Positions 1 through 10,928 of a DNA stretch of 64,000 bases are shown in pieces. Every line of letters begins with the position of its first letter. Positions within the stretch are counted from its first letter, which is position 1. Under the pieces are notes generated by a model. It saw nothing but the letters and a program-made list of their open reading frames with translations. It made no database searches and was not told the origin of the DNA. The DNA comes from Rhododendron vialii (taxonomy: Eukaryota > Streptophyta > Magnoliopsida > Ericales > Ericaceae). The DNA is taken from the NCBI RefSeq assembly GCF_030253575.1, contig NC_080561.1:11084001-11148000 (forward strand), written 5' to 3'. A program made the position numbers and the translations under genes.

Positions 1-310
1 ATTTCTGCCTTTATTAGGATTCTTGGTCTACAAGAATTAGGATTTTATTTTAATTAATTAGGAAATATCTTTTATTTAATGCCGCTTGTTTTGGCATGAT
101 TTATTATTTCTTTTACAGTAGGATTTCTAGGGTTAGGGTCTTATAAAAAGGGCTGTAACCTATTCAATTATTCAACTTTTATAACTTTTATCAATAATAT
201 TCAGAGATTTTCTCTTTCTTTCTTGTGCGCAAGAATTGCTCGTTGCGACGAGTTGTTTATCTCGTTTGGACTAGTACGCTAACTAGTCTCTCGTGAATTC
301 CGCTGCGTCA
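1..310 (+). repeat. 3' part of the 5' LTR
   Basis: It matches 2241-2550 base for base in length (310 bp) with very few differences. It contains a TATA-like box (TATAAAA, 142-148) that probably starts the element's transcript. It ends in CA, two bases before the primer-binding site. Confidence 0.85.
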
Positions 311-312
311 AG

Positions 313-324
313 TGGTATCAGAGC
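313..324 (+). other. LTR retrotransposon primer-binding site (initiator tRNA-Met)
   Basis: TGGTATCAGAGC is the standard plant primer-binding sequence complementary to the 3' end of initiator methionine tRNA. It sits two bases after the LTR end, where minus-strand DNA synthesis would start. Confidence 0.85.
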
Positions 325-342
325 AAGGCTTTGCCTGGTTCG

Positions 343-1813
343 ATGGCACCAAACAAAGTTGAAGACACACCCATTGACGTTCGTCGTGGTGAAGTATTTA
401 AAAGGACTCGCACTAAAGGATTTGCCCATGGTCAATCCGTTAAACGCAAAGTTGATAGGAACAGCGTTGAGGGATTTGCCCGCAACCAACCTATTAATCA
501 AAACGTCTCCGGAAGATATTCTTATTATCAACTTGATAGTGAGGATGAATCTGAAGACAAGTTATTTGGGGATTATTATGGATATCAGTCGAATAAGCGA
601 CATTCAAGGTTTGAAGGGTTTTACCGCACAGATGACGACTTTTCAACTTTTCAGGTATAACCAATAATTCCTAGTTTTAATGGGTATTGCCATCCTGAGA
701 ATTTAATTTATTGGTTTCGTAAAGTTGATAAGTTTCTTGAGTATATGGAAATTTCGGAAGAAAAGGAAGTTAGATACGTGACTTGTAAATTACAAGGCTA
801 TGCTTCTAGATGGTGGAAGCAATTGCAATATAATCAGGAGCGCCAGTATAAACAACCAGTCGAGACATGGCTCAAGATGAGACGATTGATGAGTGATAGA
901 TTTCTTCAATCGCATCATGGTCAGATGTTATATGAAGAGTATCGAAGAAATCTTGAGTCCAAGCAATTGTCCCGAGATAATCTTGGGTTGTCTTATTCTT
1001 TTTCAAGTAATAAAAATTATACCGTTGCGGCTACTGAAAACTCGAGGGACACATCACTGAGACTGTTGGGTTCGGGTCACTCAAAGCGTCAACAAACCGA
1101 TAAAAATCTTTCAATCTCAGATTCATCACGTTCCAGCTATTATGATGGATATGAGATCGCAGAAGAGGAAGGAGATCGAGTTGAACTAGAGGAGGTGATA
1201 TTTGTTGAGCCCAACATCGAAGAAACAGTGGAGGTCGATGTTGAATGCAGTCATTGTGGGCACATTGAAGCTGATGGTAAAGAGAAATTTGACCTTGGTA
1301 TTAGCGAAAAAGAGGAAACTATAATTGAAGTTGATAATAAAAAAAAGGTATCGATTTTGGTGATCAAGTTGTTGATGACCAAAATAATTGTCCATTGGAG
1401 GTGGTTGATACTAATATTAGTGTCAATGAGGAGATTTTGGTTAGTGACATTGACGAAAGTAAATTGGTGTCCGAAAAAGTAGATTCAAAAGATTCAGCCA
1501 ACGATCATGTCGAAGAATACATTCATGGAAAGGATTCAAAACATGATTGCGGGCAAAGCAGAATTAATGATGCTAATTTTGTCGATTTTCTTGGTGTGCA
1601 ACAATTTGATTGGGTTCCGAACATTCGTCTAATACATCTTGTTAACAAGTTGAAGTACGAAGAGAAAAGATTATTGTATAAATACTTTTCTTTAAATGAT
1701 TTTTGGAAGACGAACAAGAGGTTGAAGTATTCCAAATATCTATTTCTTTGGAGTAGAAGGTGGCAAGTTTCTAATGAGAACTCGAGGTCGAGTTCTTTTG
1801 AAGAAAAGGAGAC
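343..1813 (+). pseudogene. Degenerate gag of the LTR element
   Basis: The frame opens at ATG 343 and is broken by an in-frame TAA at 658-660. It continues in the same frame through about 1350, where an A-rich run (AATAAAAAAAAGG) marks a frame change to the 1395-1877 frame. The central part has the hallmark of the retrotransposon gag domain: a stretch with YASRWWKQL followed by ETWLKMRRLMSDRFLQSHH. The C-terminal part (SSSFEEKE before the LTR) resembles the tail of plant gypsy polyproteins, as expected if pol had been deleted between gag and the 3' end. No intact CCHC zinc knuckle is visible. With one stop and at least one shift it is not functional as it stands. Confidence 0.7.
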
Positions 1814-2550
1814 TGATGTAGGACAAAAATGGAAAATTTTTGTATTTTATTTTTATTGTTTTAGAATAAAATTTTGATTAGGAATATTTTCGTTTAGGTT
1901 ATAATTATTAACTTTCCGTATTCAGTTTGATTTTGATTTCTGCCTTTATTAGGATTCTTGGTCTACAAGAATTAGGATTTTATTTTAACTAATTAGGAAA
2001 TATCTTTTATTTAATGCCGCTTGTTTTGGCATGATTTATTATTTCTTTTACAGTAGGATTTCTAGGGTTAGGGTCTTATAAAAAGGGCTGTAACCTATTC
2101 AATTATTCAACTTTTATAACTTTTATCAATAATATTCAGAGATTTTCTCTTTCTTTCTTGTGCGCAAGAATTGCTCGTTGCGACGAGTTGTTTATTGTTT
2201 AGGTTAGAATTATTAACTTTCCGTATTCAGTTTGATTTTGATTTCTGCCTTTATTAGGATTCTTGGTCTACAAGAATTAGGATTTTATTTTAATTAATTA
2301 GGAAATATCTTTTATTTAATGCCTCTTGTTTTGGCATGATTTATTATTTCTTTTACAGTAGGATTTCTAGGGTTAGGGTCTTATAAAAAGGGCTGTAACC
2401 TATTCAATTATTCAACTTTTATAACTTTTATCAATAATATTCAGAGATTTTCTCTTTCTTTCTTGTGCGCAAGAATTGCTCGTTGCGACGAATTGTTTAT
2501 CTCGTTTGGACTAGTACGCTAACTAGTCTCTCGTGAATTCCGCTGCGTCA
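1814..2550 (+). repeat. 3' LTR with an internal 305-bp tandem duplication
   Basis: The LTR probably starts TGATGTAG (1814), roughly the inverse of the terminal CTGCGTCA. The block from 1936 repeats from 2241, a period of 305 bp, so this LTR is longer than the original by one unit. The TATA box is present twice (about 2077 and 2382). The left copy stops after TTGTTTAT and runs into the start of the next unit, which suggests unequal recombination between LTRs. Confidence 0.75.
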
Positions 2551-3229
2551 CTGTAAGCATGCTAACAACCACTTTACTGCTTTCTTTGTTAAAACTATTA
2601 ATTTTATTTAAATATGCATATCTGCTGCTGCTATAGAATACCTCTGGGGCCTTTCTGGATATGTCCTAGAACCCATAAACATGTAGAACCAAGCACTGAT
2701 TTGTTGACTCAAACTTGCGCACAGCAATGGTCTACCTACGCACGCAGGTCTGGTCCTGACCAGTGGTTGGCCTTTGCATGGGTAACTAGGCTTTGGTTGC
2801 TATTTTTGTTCCCACACTATTTATGAGGAGTTTTATTCATTTTGTGGATTTGTAATCTATTCAAACTATCTGTAACTGTATATTAACTACCATATAAACT
2901 GCTTGGTTTGTCCTGTGTGTGTACTGTTCCTTCCAAAGCCCAGAGGATTGAAAATGAGAACTGTGGGTTTGAACCTACTGGCATGCGCAGGTCTTGGTGT
3001 AGCGTGCATGTTGGATTAGCATGCAGTGACTTAATTAGTGCATGCTAATTTCTTCATGCGTACAACACTCTAAAACAAGGCTTCTCAGTCTGTTTAAACT
3101 CCCACAAGAGTCTGTTTTCATCCTATACTAACTATTTCAATAAGCGAGCATGCCATCTATCACATCTTGCAAATCTGTTACAGTTTTAATCTTCTAAACT
3201 GTTCTCCGCCTTAACCGGCTAAAAATTGA

Positions 3230-3605
3230 CTAATGAGAAGGAATCGCAAACATTTTACAAATGCCCGAGTAGAGACCGATCTCTGGATTGGGCGATAGGG
3301 GTGCTTTAAAACCCTTTCCCTCTCGTAACCTGGCTTCTGAACCTAAGATATCAAGGTGACGACGGACCAGTCTACAAGCCTTTTCCAAATCAAACAACGT
3401 GGCAAATGTTTCAAGTTCGGTTCATTGGGTCGTGGACCTTCAAACCCAAGTGGCGACTTTGAATTGAGCGTTTCGCCGCGCTTTCCAAAAAAAGGGGCAC
3501 ACTCGCTTGTCACGATGCGATTTTCGAGGCGTGTGCCCACAGAGTCCGGTATCTGGTCCGATCTGCTCAAATAGAATCGAAGAGCCAAGTCTGGCCTTCC
3601 GCCGA
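3230..3605 (+). mobile_element. Possible remnant of a Tat/Ogre-type gypsy element
   Basis: Phrases such as GGGCGATAGGGGTGCT, CTCGTAACC and GTGGCGACTTTGAATTGAG resemble the LTR-end and leader region of plant Tat/Ogre elements as I remember it. No LTR pair or coding region is present. This is recognition from memory and needs a repeat-library search. Confidence 0.35.
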
Positions 3606-3732
3606 GCGTATTGAACCAAATCGAACTAGCATATTCGACCTACTACACATTGCTTTCTGTATTTTGTCTTACACTAATACTGTGGTGACCACATTTTGGA
3701 TTCCTTGTGATATTTCACCAATGCATTATTGA

Positions 3733-3772
3733 TAGAAAGCGCTCCATTCGTCATGTAATGGAGCGCATTCTA
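3733..3772. repeat. 40-nt hairpin
   Basis: TAGAAAGCGCTCCATT is followed after a short loop by AATGGAGCGCATTCTA, giving a 16-bp stem with one mismatch. It may be a miniature foldback or a chance palindrome. Confidence 0.5.
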
Positions 3773-4078
3773 CCAACACTCTTATCTATCACAAATATTT
3801 TAAGAGATTCAAGCACTTGGTATTGTGTCCTGCAGAACTGTGTGGTGGTTTAAGGTGCCCGAGCACCACATGAGTCATGACATTGCCCAATACTTTTTTT
3901 TCGGTCAAACGGACATTGCCCAATATACTAACAATTGGGGAGTAGTGGAGTAAAATTTTCCAAAGTGACCACGAGCAAAAAGTCCAATCCCACCCCATTC
4001 AGGTAAGGCCCACGCGCTTCCCCCCTAACCCAGTTTTGCCCCTTATGTACTTCACAAAAAAAAAAGAAGAAGTAAACC

Positions 4079-5405
4079 TAGAGGTGTCAAATGGGCCGTG
4101 CCGGCACGGCACGACACGGGCACGGGCATGGGACAGCACGGCACGTCACAGGCACGGTATTGGCCTGACACGGCACGACACAACACAATTGTAGTGGGCT
4201 CGGGGCATGGCACGGGCACGGAAGTGGGTGGCACAGCACGGACACGGCACGACACGACACGGTCGTAGACGGGCACAGGCACGAAAAGTGGACAGGAACG
4301 GCACGGTTCTAGCAAGGCACGGGCACGAGCACAGGCATGACCTGGCATGACATGGACACGAAAGGGCACGACACGAGACACGGGAAAAAAAATTAAATAA
4401 GCCAAATGGCTTTTTTTTTTTTAAAATTTAAAAAAATTAAACAATTTCTATTCGGTAAAAAATATTTGTTTACCTTTTTTTAAAGGTAAACAACTAAAAT
4501 ATTTAATTTTTTTAAAAAAACAATTTATTAAAAAATCATGTTTTTAAAAAATTATTTTTTCACTTTTAAAAAACTATCAAATTTTATTCGGTAAAAATAT
4601 TTGTTTTGTTTTTGTTAGTAAAATTAAATAGGCTTTGGACCTTTGGTTTGCAAATTTAACATTACAATACAAGATAACAAGTAAAATTAAAAAAACTTAT
4701 CAAAATATTTATGGTGCAAGAGTAATTTAATACGAAAGGAAACGTGCAAAAGTCATATATTATTTACCCCAAATCTAACAAAAAATTAAAAAAAAAGTGT
4801 CAAACAAAAAAGAAAAAAAATACATAGTAGAAATAAGGGAAAAATATATATATAAATAAGGGTTAGCTGGATAGCCTGAACTAGGACAATAGGACCATTT
4901 GTAATATGTTATTTTTTTAATTGTTAAATTTTACTTCATTAAGACCAATAATTTCTTTTTGATTAGGGGTTGTAATATGTTATTTTTTTAATTGTTAAAT
5001 TTTTTTGGCGTGCCATGGTATATGAAAATGCAGCGTCCATTATTATTTTTCTCCTTTCATTGTGAATTGTCCTCTCCTTTTTCTCTTCTGCAAGTTATAG
5101 AGTGATTATGATATTCTGAGATCGAGTGTAAACCTTTTGCCTAACATAATTCTCGTGCACTAGTAGGAGCGTAAAACGGTAAAAACTTTTTTAAGAAAAC
5201 ACCTCAAACTATTCAAATGTGCGACAATAAGAATTGAAAGCGCAACTGCAGATTGATTTAGCCCTTTACCAAATTCGTTTGTATACTAACCAAAAAATTG
5301 TCTAAGATTTATTAAGTAGGAAGCTGGAAAAGCGAGGAAAAAGAGGAGACGTTCAAAGAAAAAAAAGAAAAAAGAAGGGGCAACCGAAGTTGAATAGCAA
5401 CTTCG

Positions 5406-5438
<33 letters not shown>

Positions 5439-6053
5439 TCTAAAACACACACACTCATCCCTTGTTTTTTATGAGGATGCAGTGAATGCAAAGATCTTTC
5501 TATTCTTGCCCAATGTCGCTGAGTTTCCAATATGCCAAAAAACCAAATGTATACAATGGTTGCATATCTGATGCAAGATTAGTTATGCCTTAAGTCAACC
5601 CACACATGTTAGGGCAGACTAAAACGACACGACTTAAAACAGCATGGCCCGGCCCGATCCGACATGACACGATTAAGTAAATAGGCCGGCATATCTTGAC
5701 ACGATTGAAAACGGCACGGCACGACATGATTTAAGAACACGGGCTGGCACGACACGACACGATTTAAGAAAACGGATCGGTACGACACGACACGATTGAA
5801 AACGGCACGACATGATTTAAGAAAATGGGCCGGCACGACACAACACGATTTCAGAAACGGGCCGGCACGGTACGACACGATTGGCAAATGGCACGGCACA
5901 GCACGACACGATTTAAGTAAACGGACCGGCACGGCACGGCATGGCACAGCACGACACGATACGATTTAAAAAAATAAAGTAAACAGGCCGGCACGGCACG
6001 ACACGAAACACGATTAACACGAAGTTAAACGGCCGTGCCATTTGACACCTCTA
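4079..6053. mobile_element. Non-autonomous hAT transposon, 1975 bp, with target-site duplication
   Basis: The element opens TAGAGGTGTCAAATGG and closes CCATTTGACACCTCTA, exact inverse ends. The flanking 8-mers are AGTAAACC (4071-4078) and AGTAAATC (6054-6061), seven of eight identical, as expected for hAT. Both sub-terminal regions (about 300 bp left, 450 bp right) are packed with GGCACGACACG-like repeats, probably transposase-binding clusters. The middle is AT-rich, includes a CT microsatellite (5406-5442) and has no transposase frame. It must have moved with an enzyme supplied elsewhere. Its right end lies about 310 bp upstream of the PGDH start codon. Confidence 0.9.
5406..5442. repeat. 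(CT)n microsatellite inside the hAT element
   Basis: An almost pure run of CT dinucleotides; it explains the low-complexity open frames on both strands here. Confidence 0.9.
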
Positions 6054-6365
6054 AGTAAATCCCAGAATCACGGGCGCGCGTAACTTTAGCATTCGGTTAG
6101 TAAAGGAGGAGTATTTTATTCATTCATACTCACCAGTAACTGTGTATGTGTCCCTTTCACTCACCCACTCACACTCTTCACCCACACCCACCACCACCAA
6201 CTACAAATTAGGTTAGTTTACCAGTATATATCCAAAGACAACAGTCGCTTCCTTCCTTCTTAGATAGATATAGAGAGGGAAGAAAACACCCATATATAGA
6301 GGGAGAGAGAGAATAAATACACACACGAACAAAACTAAACCGAACGAGATTCAAAAAACCAGACA
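6054..6365 (+). promoter_or_regulatory. PGDH core promoter and 5' untranslated region
   Basis: This is all the unique sequence between the hAT element and the PGDH start codon. A TATA-like box (TATATA, 6225-6230) would place transcription start near 6255-6260, leaving a leader of about 100 bases. The region between is rich in CACC and GA motifs, typical of plant leaders. Any further upstream control elements would lie inside or beyond the transposon. Confidence 0.55.
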
Positions 6366-6890
6366 ATGGCGGCTTCTGCGAAACCACCCACCGCCTCACT
6401 CTCATGGACCAAGCTCCTTCCTTCCTCCCCTTTCGCCACCGCCCTCGTCTCCTTCCCCCGCCGCCGCAACCGTTCGGCGAAAGCGGTGTTCGTCGTCGCC
6501 GTCTCTTCGGGGGCCAAACCGACGGTCCTCGTCGCCGAGAAGCTCGGGGAGGCCGGGATCAGCCTCCTGAAAGAGTTCGCCAACGTCGACTGCTCCTACA
6601 ACCTGACTCAAGAGGAGCTGTGCACCAAGATCTCGCTCTGCGACGCGCTGATCGTGCGGAGCGGCACCAAGGTTACGCGCGACGTGTTCGAGGCGTCGTC
6701 GGGGAGGTTGAAGGTGGTGGGACGCGCCGGCGTGGGGATCGATAACGTGGATCTGGCGGCAGCGACGGAGCACGGGTGCCTGGTGGTGAATGCGCCCACG
6801 GCGAACACTATTGCGGCCGCGGAGCATGGGATCGCGCTCTTGGCTGCCATGGCGCGGAATATTGCACAGGCTAGTGCGTCTGTGAAAGCT

Positions 6891-6946
<56 letters not shown>

Positions 6947-9900
6947 AGTGTGTTGTTGTTGTTGAGATTTTTTGTTATGGAATTAGTTTTTATTCGCTGT
7001 TGCGAACTCGAAATCGGTTGCTGTTGTCTAGTTTTCCGGTTACGCATTTCTTCGAACAGGTTCTGTGGTAAAGCTTTTGGTCCTTTTGCTAAAGTAAAGT
7101 TTGTTTTTGATCTAGTTTACTCGTTTGCAATTATATTCATTTCCTTTTCTATGTATGGCTTTTTCTATGTAGGGCTTACCTTTTCTGTGTTTCCTTTTCT
7201 TCCTTTTGTCTTTTAGAAAGCTGGAAATGGGAAGTACTGAAACTTGCTAGATCTGATTTTTTCCTGGTCATTAAGATTTTGGAGTTTTGGATTGCTTTTG
7301 GGTTTTTACCTTTTTATTTTATGAGAGACATTAAAAAAAGGGCAAACCCACTCCCATCATACCATTGCGGGGTTTGAGAAAGGGTTGATGTATGCAGCCT
7401 TATCCCTGCAAGCAGAGAGGCTTTTCCGTGACTCGAGCCCGTGACGTCCACGTCAGAAGTAACTTTACTGTTGCACCAGACCTGCCCTTCTAACAAGAGA
7501 CATTAAAAGAATGTTGAAAATGAGTCCCGAAAAAATGTACCCTGTACGATTTGGTCAGCAGCACTGTTTACCACTTTACCCAACACGGAGCCTCTAAAGA
7601 GCGAGGCCTGGAAGTGGGATGCTATATGCTTTAGCTAATGGCACATCTAAATTCAGTATAGAGTTGGCCAATGCAGTACCTTTGCAACACGCCAATCAAT
7701 ATTTTATTTCTCTGTTTATATATTAATAAAGCAAATTATAGGTGTTATGGCAAAATGAGAAACGAAAGGGGAAAATTGTACAAGTTGTTTCATTATGAAA
7801 TTTAAGAACAGATGGCTTAGAATATAACACTTGTTGCTAAACTTATGCTAGCATTGTCACAATATTCATCAGCTCTACCACCACTAGCAGCGAAGTTTAA
7901 CACTAATGATGATCCACAAGGGTCAATTCGGAGATTGGTATTTGCAGACACGTTAGGAACTGCTTTCCTGAGGATTCAATTGTGTTGCGTCTCTATTTTC
8001 AGTGCATCTAATACACTTAATGTACCAATCAGTATCGTCACTGGGTTGCAGGCTGCTGCTGCTTCCAGTGATGTGCTTATTCACATACATGTTAAAATCT
8101 CCTGTTTTAGATGCTAGTGCTTTGGTTGCCCCGTTGCTACTGCCACCTGATTTGCCACCCGATTCTTCATATATGTTCTCATGTCATAACTGGATCTCTG
8201 TTCTGTCTTCAATACAAGTGTAGACTTGCTCTTGTTAATGTTGCCCAAATGTACATCCAGTTCAGTCTCCACTAATTTGGGGTGGGGGAAGATTGACGTG
8301 CCTATGTTTGGTTTTATTTGCACAAAGTGTTTGCCTAATGGCATGGTTTGTTGTAAACTAGAAATACAGAATCCTCTTAATTTGTCACATTTTTCTTTTC
8401 CACTTCAGGGAAGTGGCTGCGGAGCAAATATGTGGGAGTATCCCTTGTTGGCAAAACACTTGCTGTGATGGGTTTTGGAAAGGTTGGGTCGGAAGTTGCG
8501 AGGCGTGCCAAGGGGCTTGGTATGCATGTGATTTCCCATGATCCTTATGCCCCAGCAGACCGTGCCCGTGCCATAGGTGTGGAGCTCGTGAGCTTCGATG
8601 AAGCCATAGCAACTGCTGACTTCATCTCACTGCATATGCCTCTCACTGCTTCCACATCAAAGGTTCTCAACGATGAAACCTTTGCCAAGATGAAGAAAGG
8701 AGTTCGAATTGTCAATGTTGCTCGCGGGGGAGTAATTGATGAAGAAGCTTTGGTGAAGGCATTGGATGCCGGAATTGTTGCTCAGGTTCTTGCTTTCTCT
8801 TTTTCCGAAGCATAAGCAATTTGTTGTTTGTCGAAGCGGGTTGATAACCTTTTTCCATATTTCAGGCTGCACTTGATGTTTTCACAATAGAGCCACCACC
8901 TGCGGACAGCAAATTAGTAAGTGATGAACGAGTGACTGTAACACCACATCTTGGCGCCAGTACTATGGAAGCTCAGGTTTGTTGAATGACGGGCCTTGAC
9001 ATCTACTCTATCCTTTTTTTTTCTTTTTTTCTGTAGACTTCTGTGATCACATCATTAGGTAATGTTGGTGTTGATGTGCAGGAAGGAGTGGCAATTGAAA
9101 TTGCTGAAGCTGTTGTTGGAGCTTTGAGAGGGGAGCTGGCTGCTACAGCAGTCAATGCACCCATGGTTCCTGCTGAGGTATTTTTACGAAATTTTGCTTT
9201 CATCAACTTCTTTATTCCTGGTATTTTCTGGACGGAACATGGTATACCCTTTTTACTGCAAATGCTGTACAATTTCCTTGCTGTATTTTCTTAGGATATT
9301 ATTTTCTTAGAGTTGCGAATGTTTATACCTACACTTTCGATATGATGAAGAATAGTTGTTCTTGCATTTTGTGTGGCACCTCCCACTCCACCACTCAGAG
9401 CAATGGATCATTGTTTCTGATTAGTAGTATACAAAATTGGCATGGGTAAAAAGCAATTCGTAAATGTACAACCACTTGGTGTACAATGTTCAATTTTGTG
9501 TGATGACTAAAGTTTATGATTCAAAAAGTTCGTGCCTCCAGAGAAATGGATGGGCTAGAATCAGCAGTGTTTGATGCAATCTGGTAAAATTGAACTGACT
9601 GGAAAAATTACCATTCCACATTCGTAACTTGTATTTGTGTACGTGCTTCGTATATGACTGAACGTTAGCTGCTTTTATCTACTAAGAGCTGCTAAACTTA
9701 GTATCGTCCTTATAGCTACTTAGTGAACTAGTTTTTCGTTGTGGTTATTTTTTTTGGTGACTTTTGTCCTTTACTCTGCTTGGGTATTTTTCGAAGCATT
9801 TCAATATTGAGGTTCTAATTATATTCTCTCTTGAAACCTGCAGGTCCTAACAGAGCTGAAACCATTTGTTGAACTCGCCGAGAAGCTGGGTAGACTAGCG

Positions 9901-10928
9901 GTCCAACTAATAGCAGGCGGCAGTGGTGTGAAATCAGTAAAAGTGACGTATGCTTCTGCTCGAGCTCCCGACGACCTTGACACCAGACTCCTCCGGGCCA
10001 TGATCACCAAAGGTCTAATTGAGCCCATATCCAGCGTTTTTGTGAACTTGGTAAACGCAGATTTCACTGCCAAACAAAGAGGTTTACGGATTTCCGAAGA
10101 AAGAATCCTCTTAGATGGATCCCCAGAAAGCCCTCTTGAGTTCATCCAGGTGAGTGGCGACTCCAAAATTTTTGTAGTGGGGTTATATGATATTTTATTC
10201 CCTGGGAGGTGGAAAAGAGCCAAGCGCTATACTAAATAAGATGTTACAACGAAAATGTTTATTTTCAGTTCACCATAATTTCCTGATTTAAACACAGGTT
10301 CCTAACATGATTTTTGCGTTCGTTTAGTAGATGGACTCTAAATTGGTTAACAAAGTTATTGGTCTCAGCTCAGAAAGACGAACAGAAAGTCCTGACTGAC
10401 CCGTATCATATATTTACATGTTCTTTTCTTAGGTTAATGGGATCAAATGGTAAACTCCATTGAAGTTTTGTAAAATACATAATATACTTGTTCTCAGTTT
10501 TTAGGAATTGATGGGGCCAATTGACGCCTTAAACTAACACGTGGAATCGCCCCTTGTTCCAGGTCCAGATTGCCAATGTGGAATCGAAATTTGCGAGCGC
10601 AATATCTGAATCAGGGGAAGTTAAAGTGGAGGGGAAGGTGAAAGATGGGGTCCCGCATTTGACGAAGGTGGGGTCATTCGAAGTTGATGTGAGCTTGGAA
10701 GGGAGTCTTATACTATGTAGACAGGTGGATCAGCCAGGGATGATAGGGAAGGTGGGGAGCGTATTGGGGGAGGAGAATGTGAATGTGAGCTTTATGAGTG
10801 TCGGAAGGATTGCTCCGCGGAAGCAGGCAGTGATGGCAATCGGAGTGGATGAGCATCCGAGCAAGGATGCTTTGAAAAGGATTGGAGAGATCCCAGCCGT
10901 CGAAGAGTTTGTCTACCTCAAGTTATAG
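6366..10928 (+). CDS. PGDH: D-3-phosphoglycerate dehydrogenase, plastid type
   Basis: Catalyses NAD-dependent oxidation of 3-phosphoglycerate, the first step of the phosphorylated serine pathway in plastids. Exons by frame and GT-AG sites: 6366-6891, 8409-8785, 8866-8976, 9082-9177, 9844-10149, 10563-10928. They total 1782 bases, or 593 codons, close to the roughly 600 of Arabidopsis family members. Residues 1 to about 45 are rich in S, A and R and look like a plastid transit peptide. The substrate-binding domain holds [13 protein letters not shown]. The nucleotide-binding loop is GFGKVG (197-202). Catalytic Arg is R281 in [10 protein letters not shown], Glu is E310, and His is H329 in TPHLGAST. 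The C-terminal ACT domain begins near residue 520 ([12 protein letters not shown]). No stops or shifts. Two oddities: intron 1 opens with a CT microsatellite and contains a SINE. Confidence 0.96.
6893..6942. repeat. (CT)n microsatellite at the PGDH intron 1 donor
   Basis: About 25 CT units start right at the splice donor (exon ...AAAGCTG, intron GTCTCTCT). The run makes a long antisense low-complexity frame that is not a gene. Confidence 0.95.
7337..7495 (-). mobile_element. Au-like tRNA-derived SINE in PGDH intron 1
   Basis: Read on the - strand it has a polymerase III A box (TGGTGCAACAGT) and B box (GGCTCGAGTC). The body resembles the plant Au SINE family (CCTCTCTGCTTGCAGGG, AAGGCTGCATACATC, ending GGGTTTGCCC plus a T run). 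A 13-bp target-site duplication AGAGACATTAAAA flanks it at 7324-7336 and 7496-7508. The duplication is perfect and shows recent retroposition into the intron, opposite to PGDH. Confidence 0.9.

Larger units (their letters stand above)
1..2550 (+). mobile_element. Gag-only LTR retrotransposon (Ty3/gypsy type), left end outside the window
   Basis: The first 310 bases recur almost unchanged at 2241-2550 and, in part, at 1936-2192. They end in ...CGCTGCGTCA and are followed two bases later by TGGTATCAGAGC, the primer-binding site complementary to initiator tRNA-Met. A purine-rich tract (AAGAAAAGGAGAC, 1801-1813) precedes the 3' LTR. The internal region is only about 1.5 kb and encodes a gag-like protein. 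I see no protease, reverse transcriptase, RNase H or integrase, so the element is non-autonomous (LARD-like) and would need enzymes in trans. The 5' LTR is cut by the window edge, so the left target-site duplication cannot be checked. Confidence 0.85.
2551..4078. other. Intergenic stretch without a recognisable gene
   Basis: I see no conserved coding sequence. The short open frames here look random. Two items are listed separately: a possible Tat/Ogre-type LTR remnant and a perfect short hairpin. Confidence 0.6.

Noticed and set aside
4052..4405. 117-codon frame rich in Arg, Val, Pro and Cys
   Set aside because: Product of the GGCACGACACG sub-terminal repeats of the hAT element; the same applies to 5609-5947.
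6402..6947. 181-codon open frame antisense to PGDH exon 1
   Set aside because: It begins in the CT/GA microsatellite and mirrors the GC-rich first exon; the sense frame is clearly PGDH.
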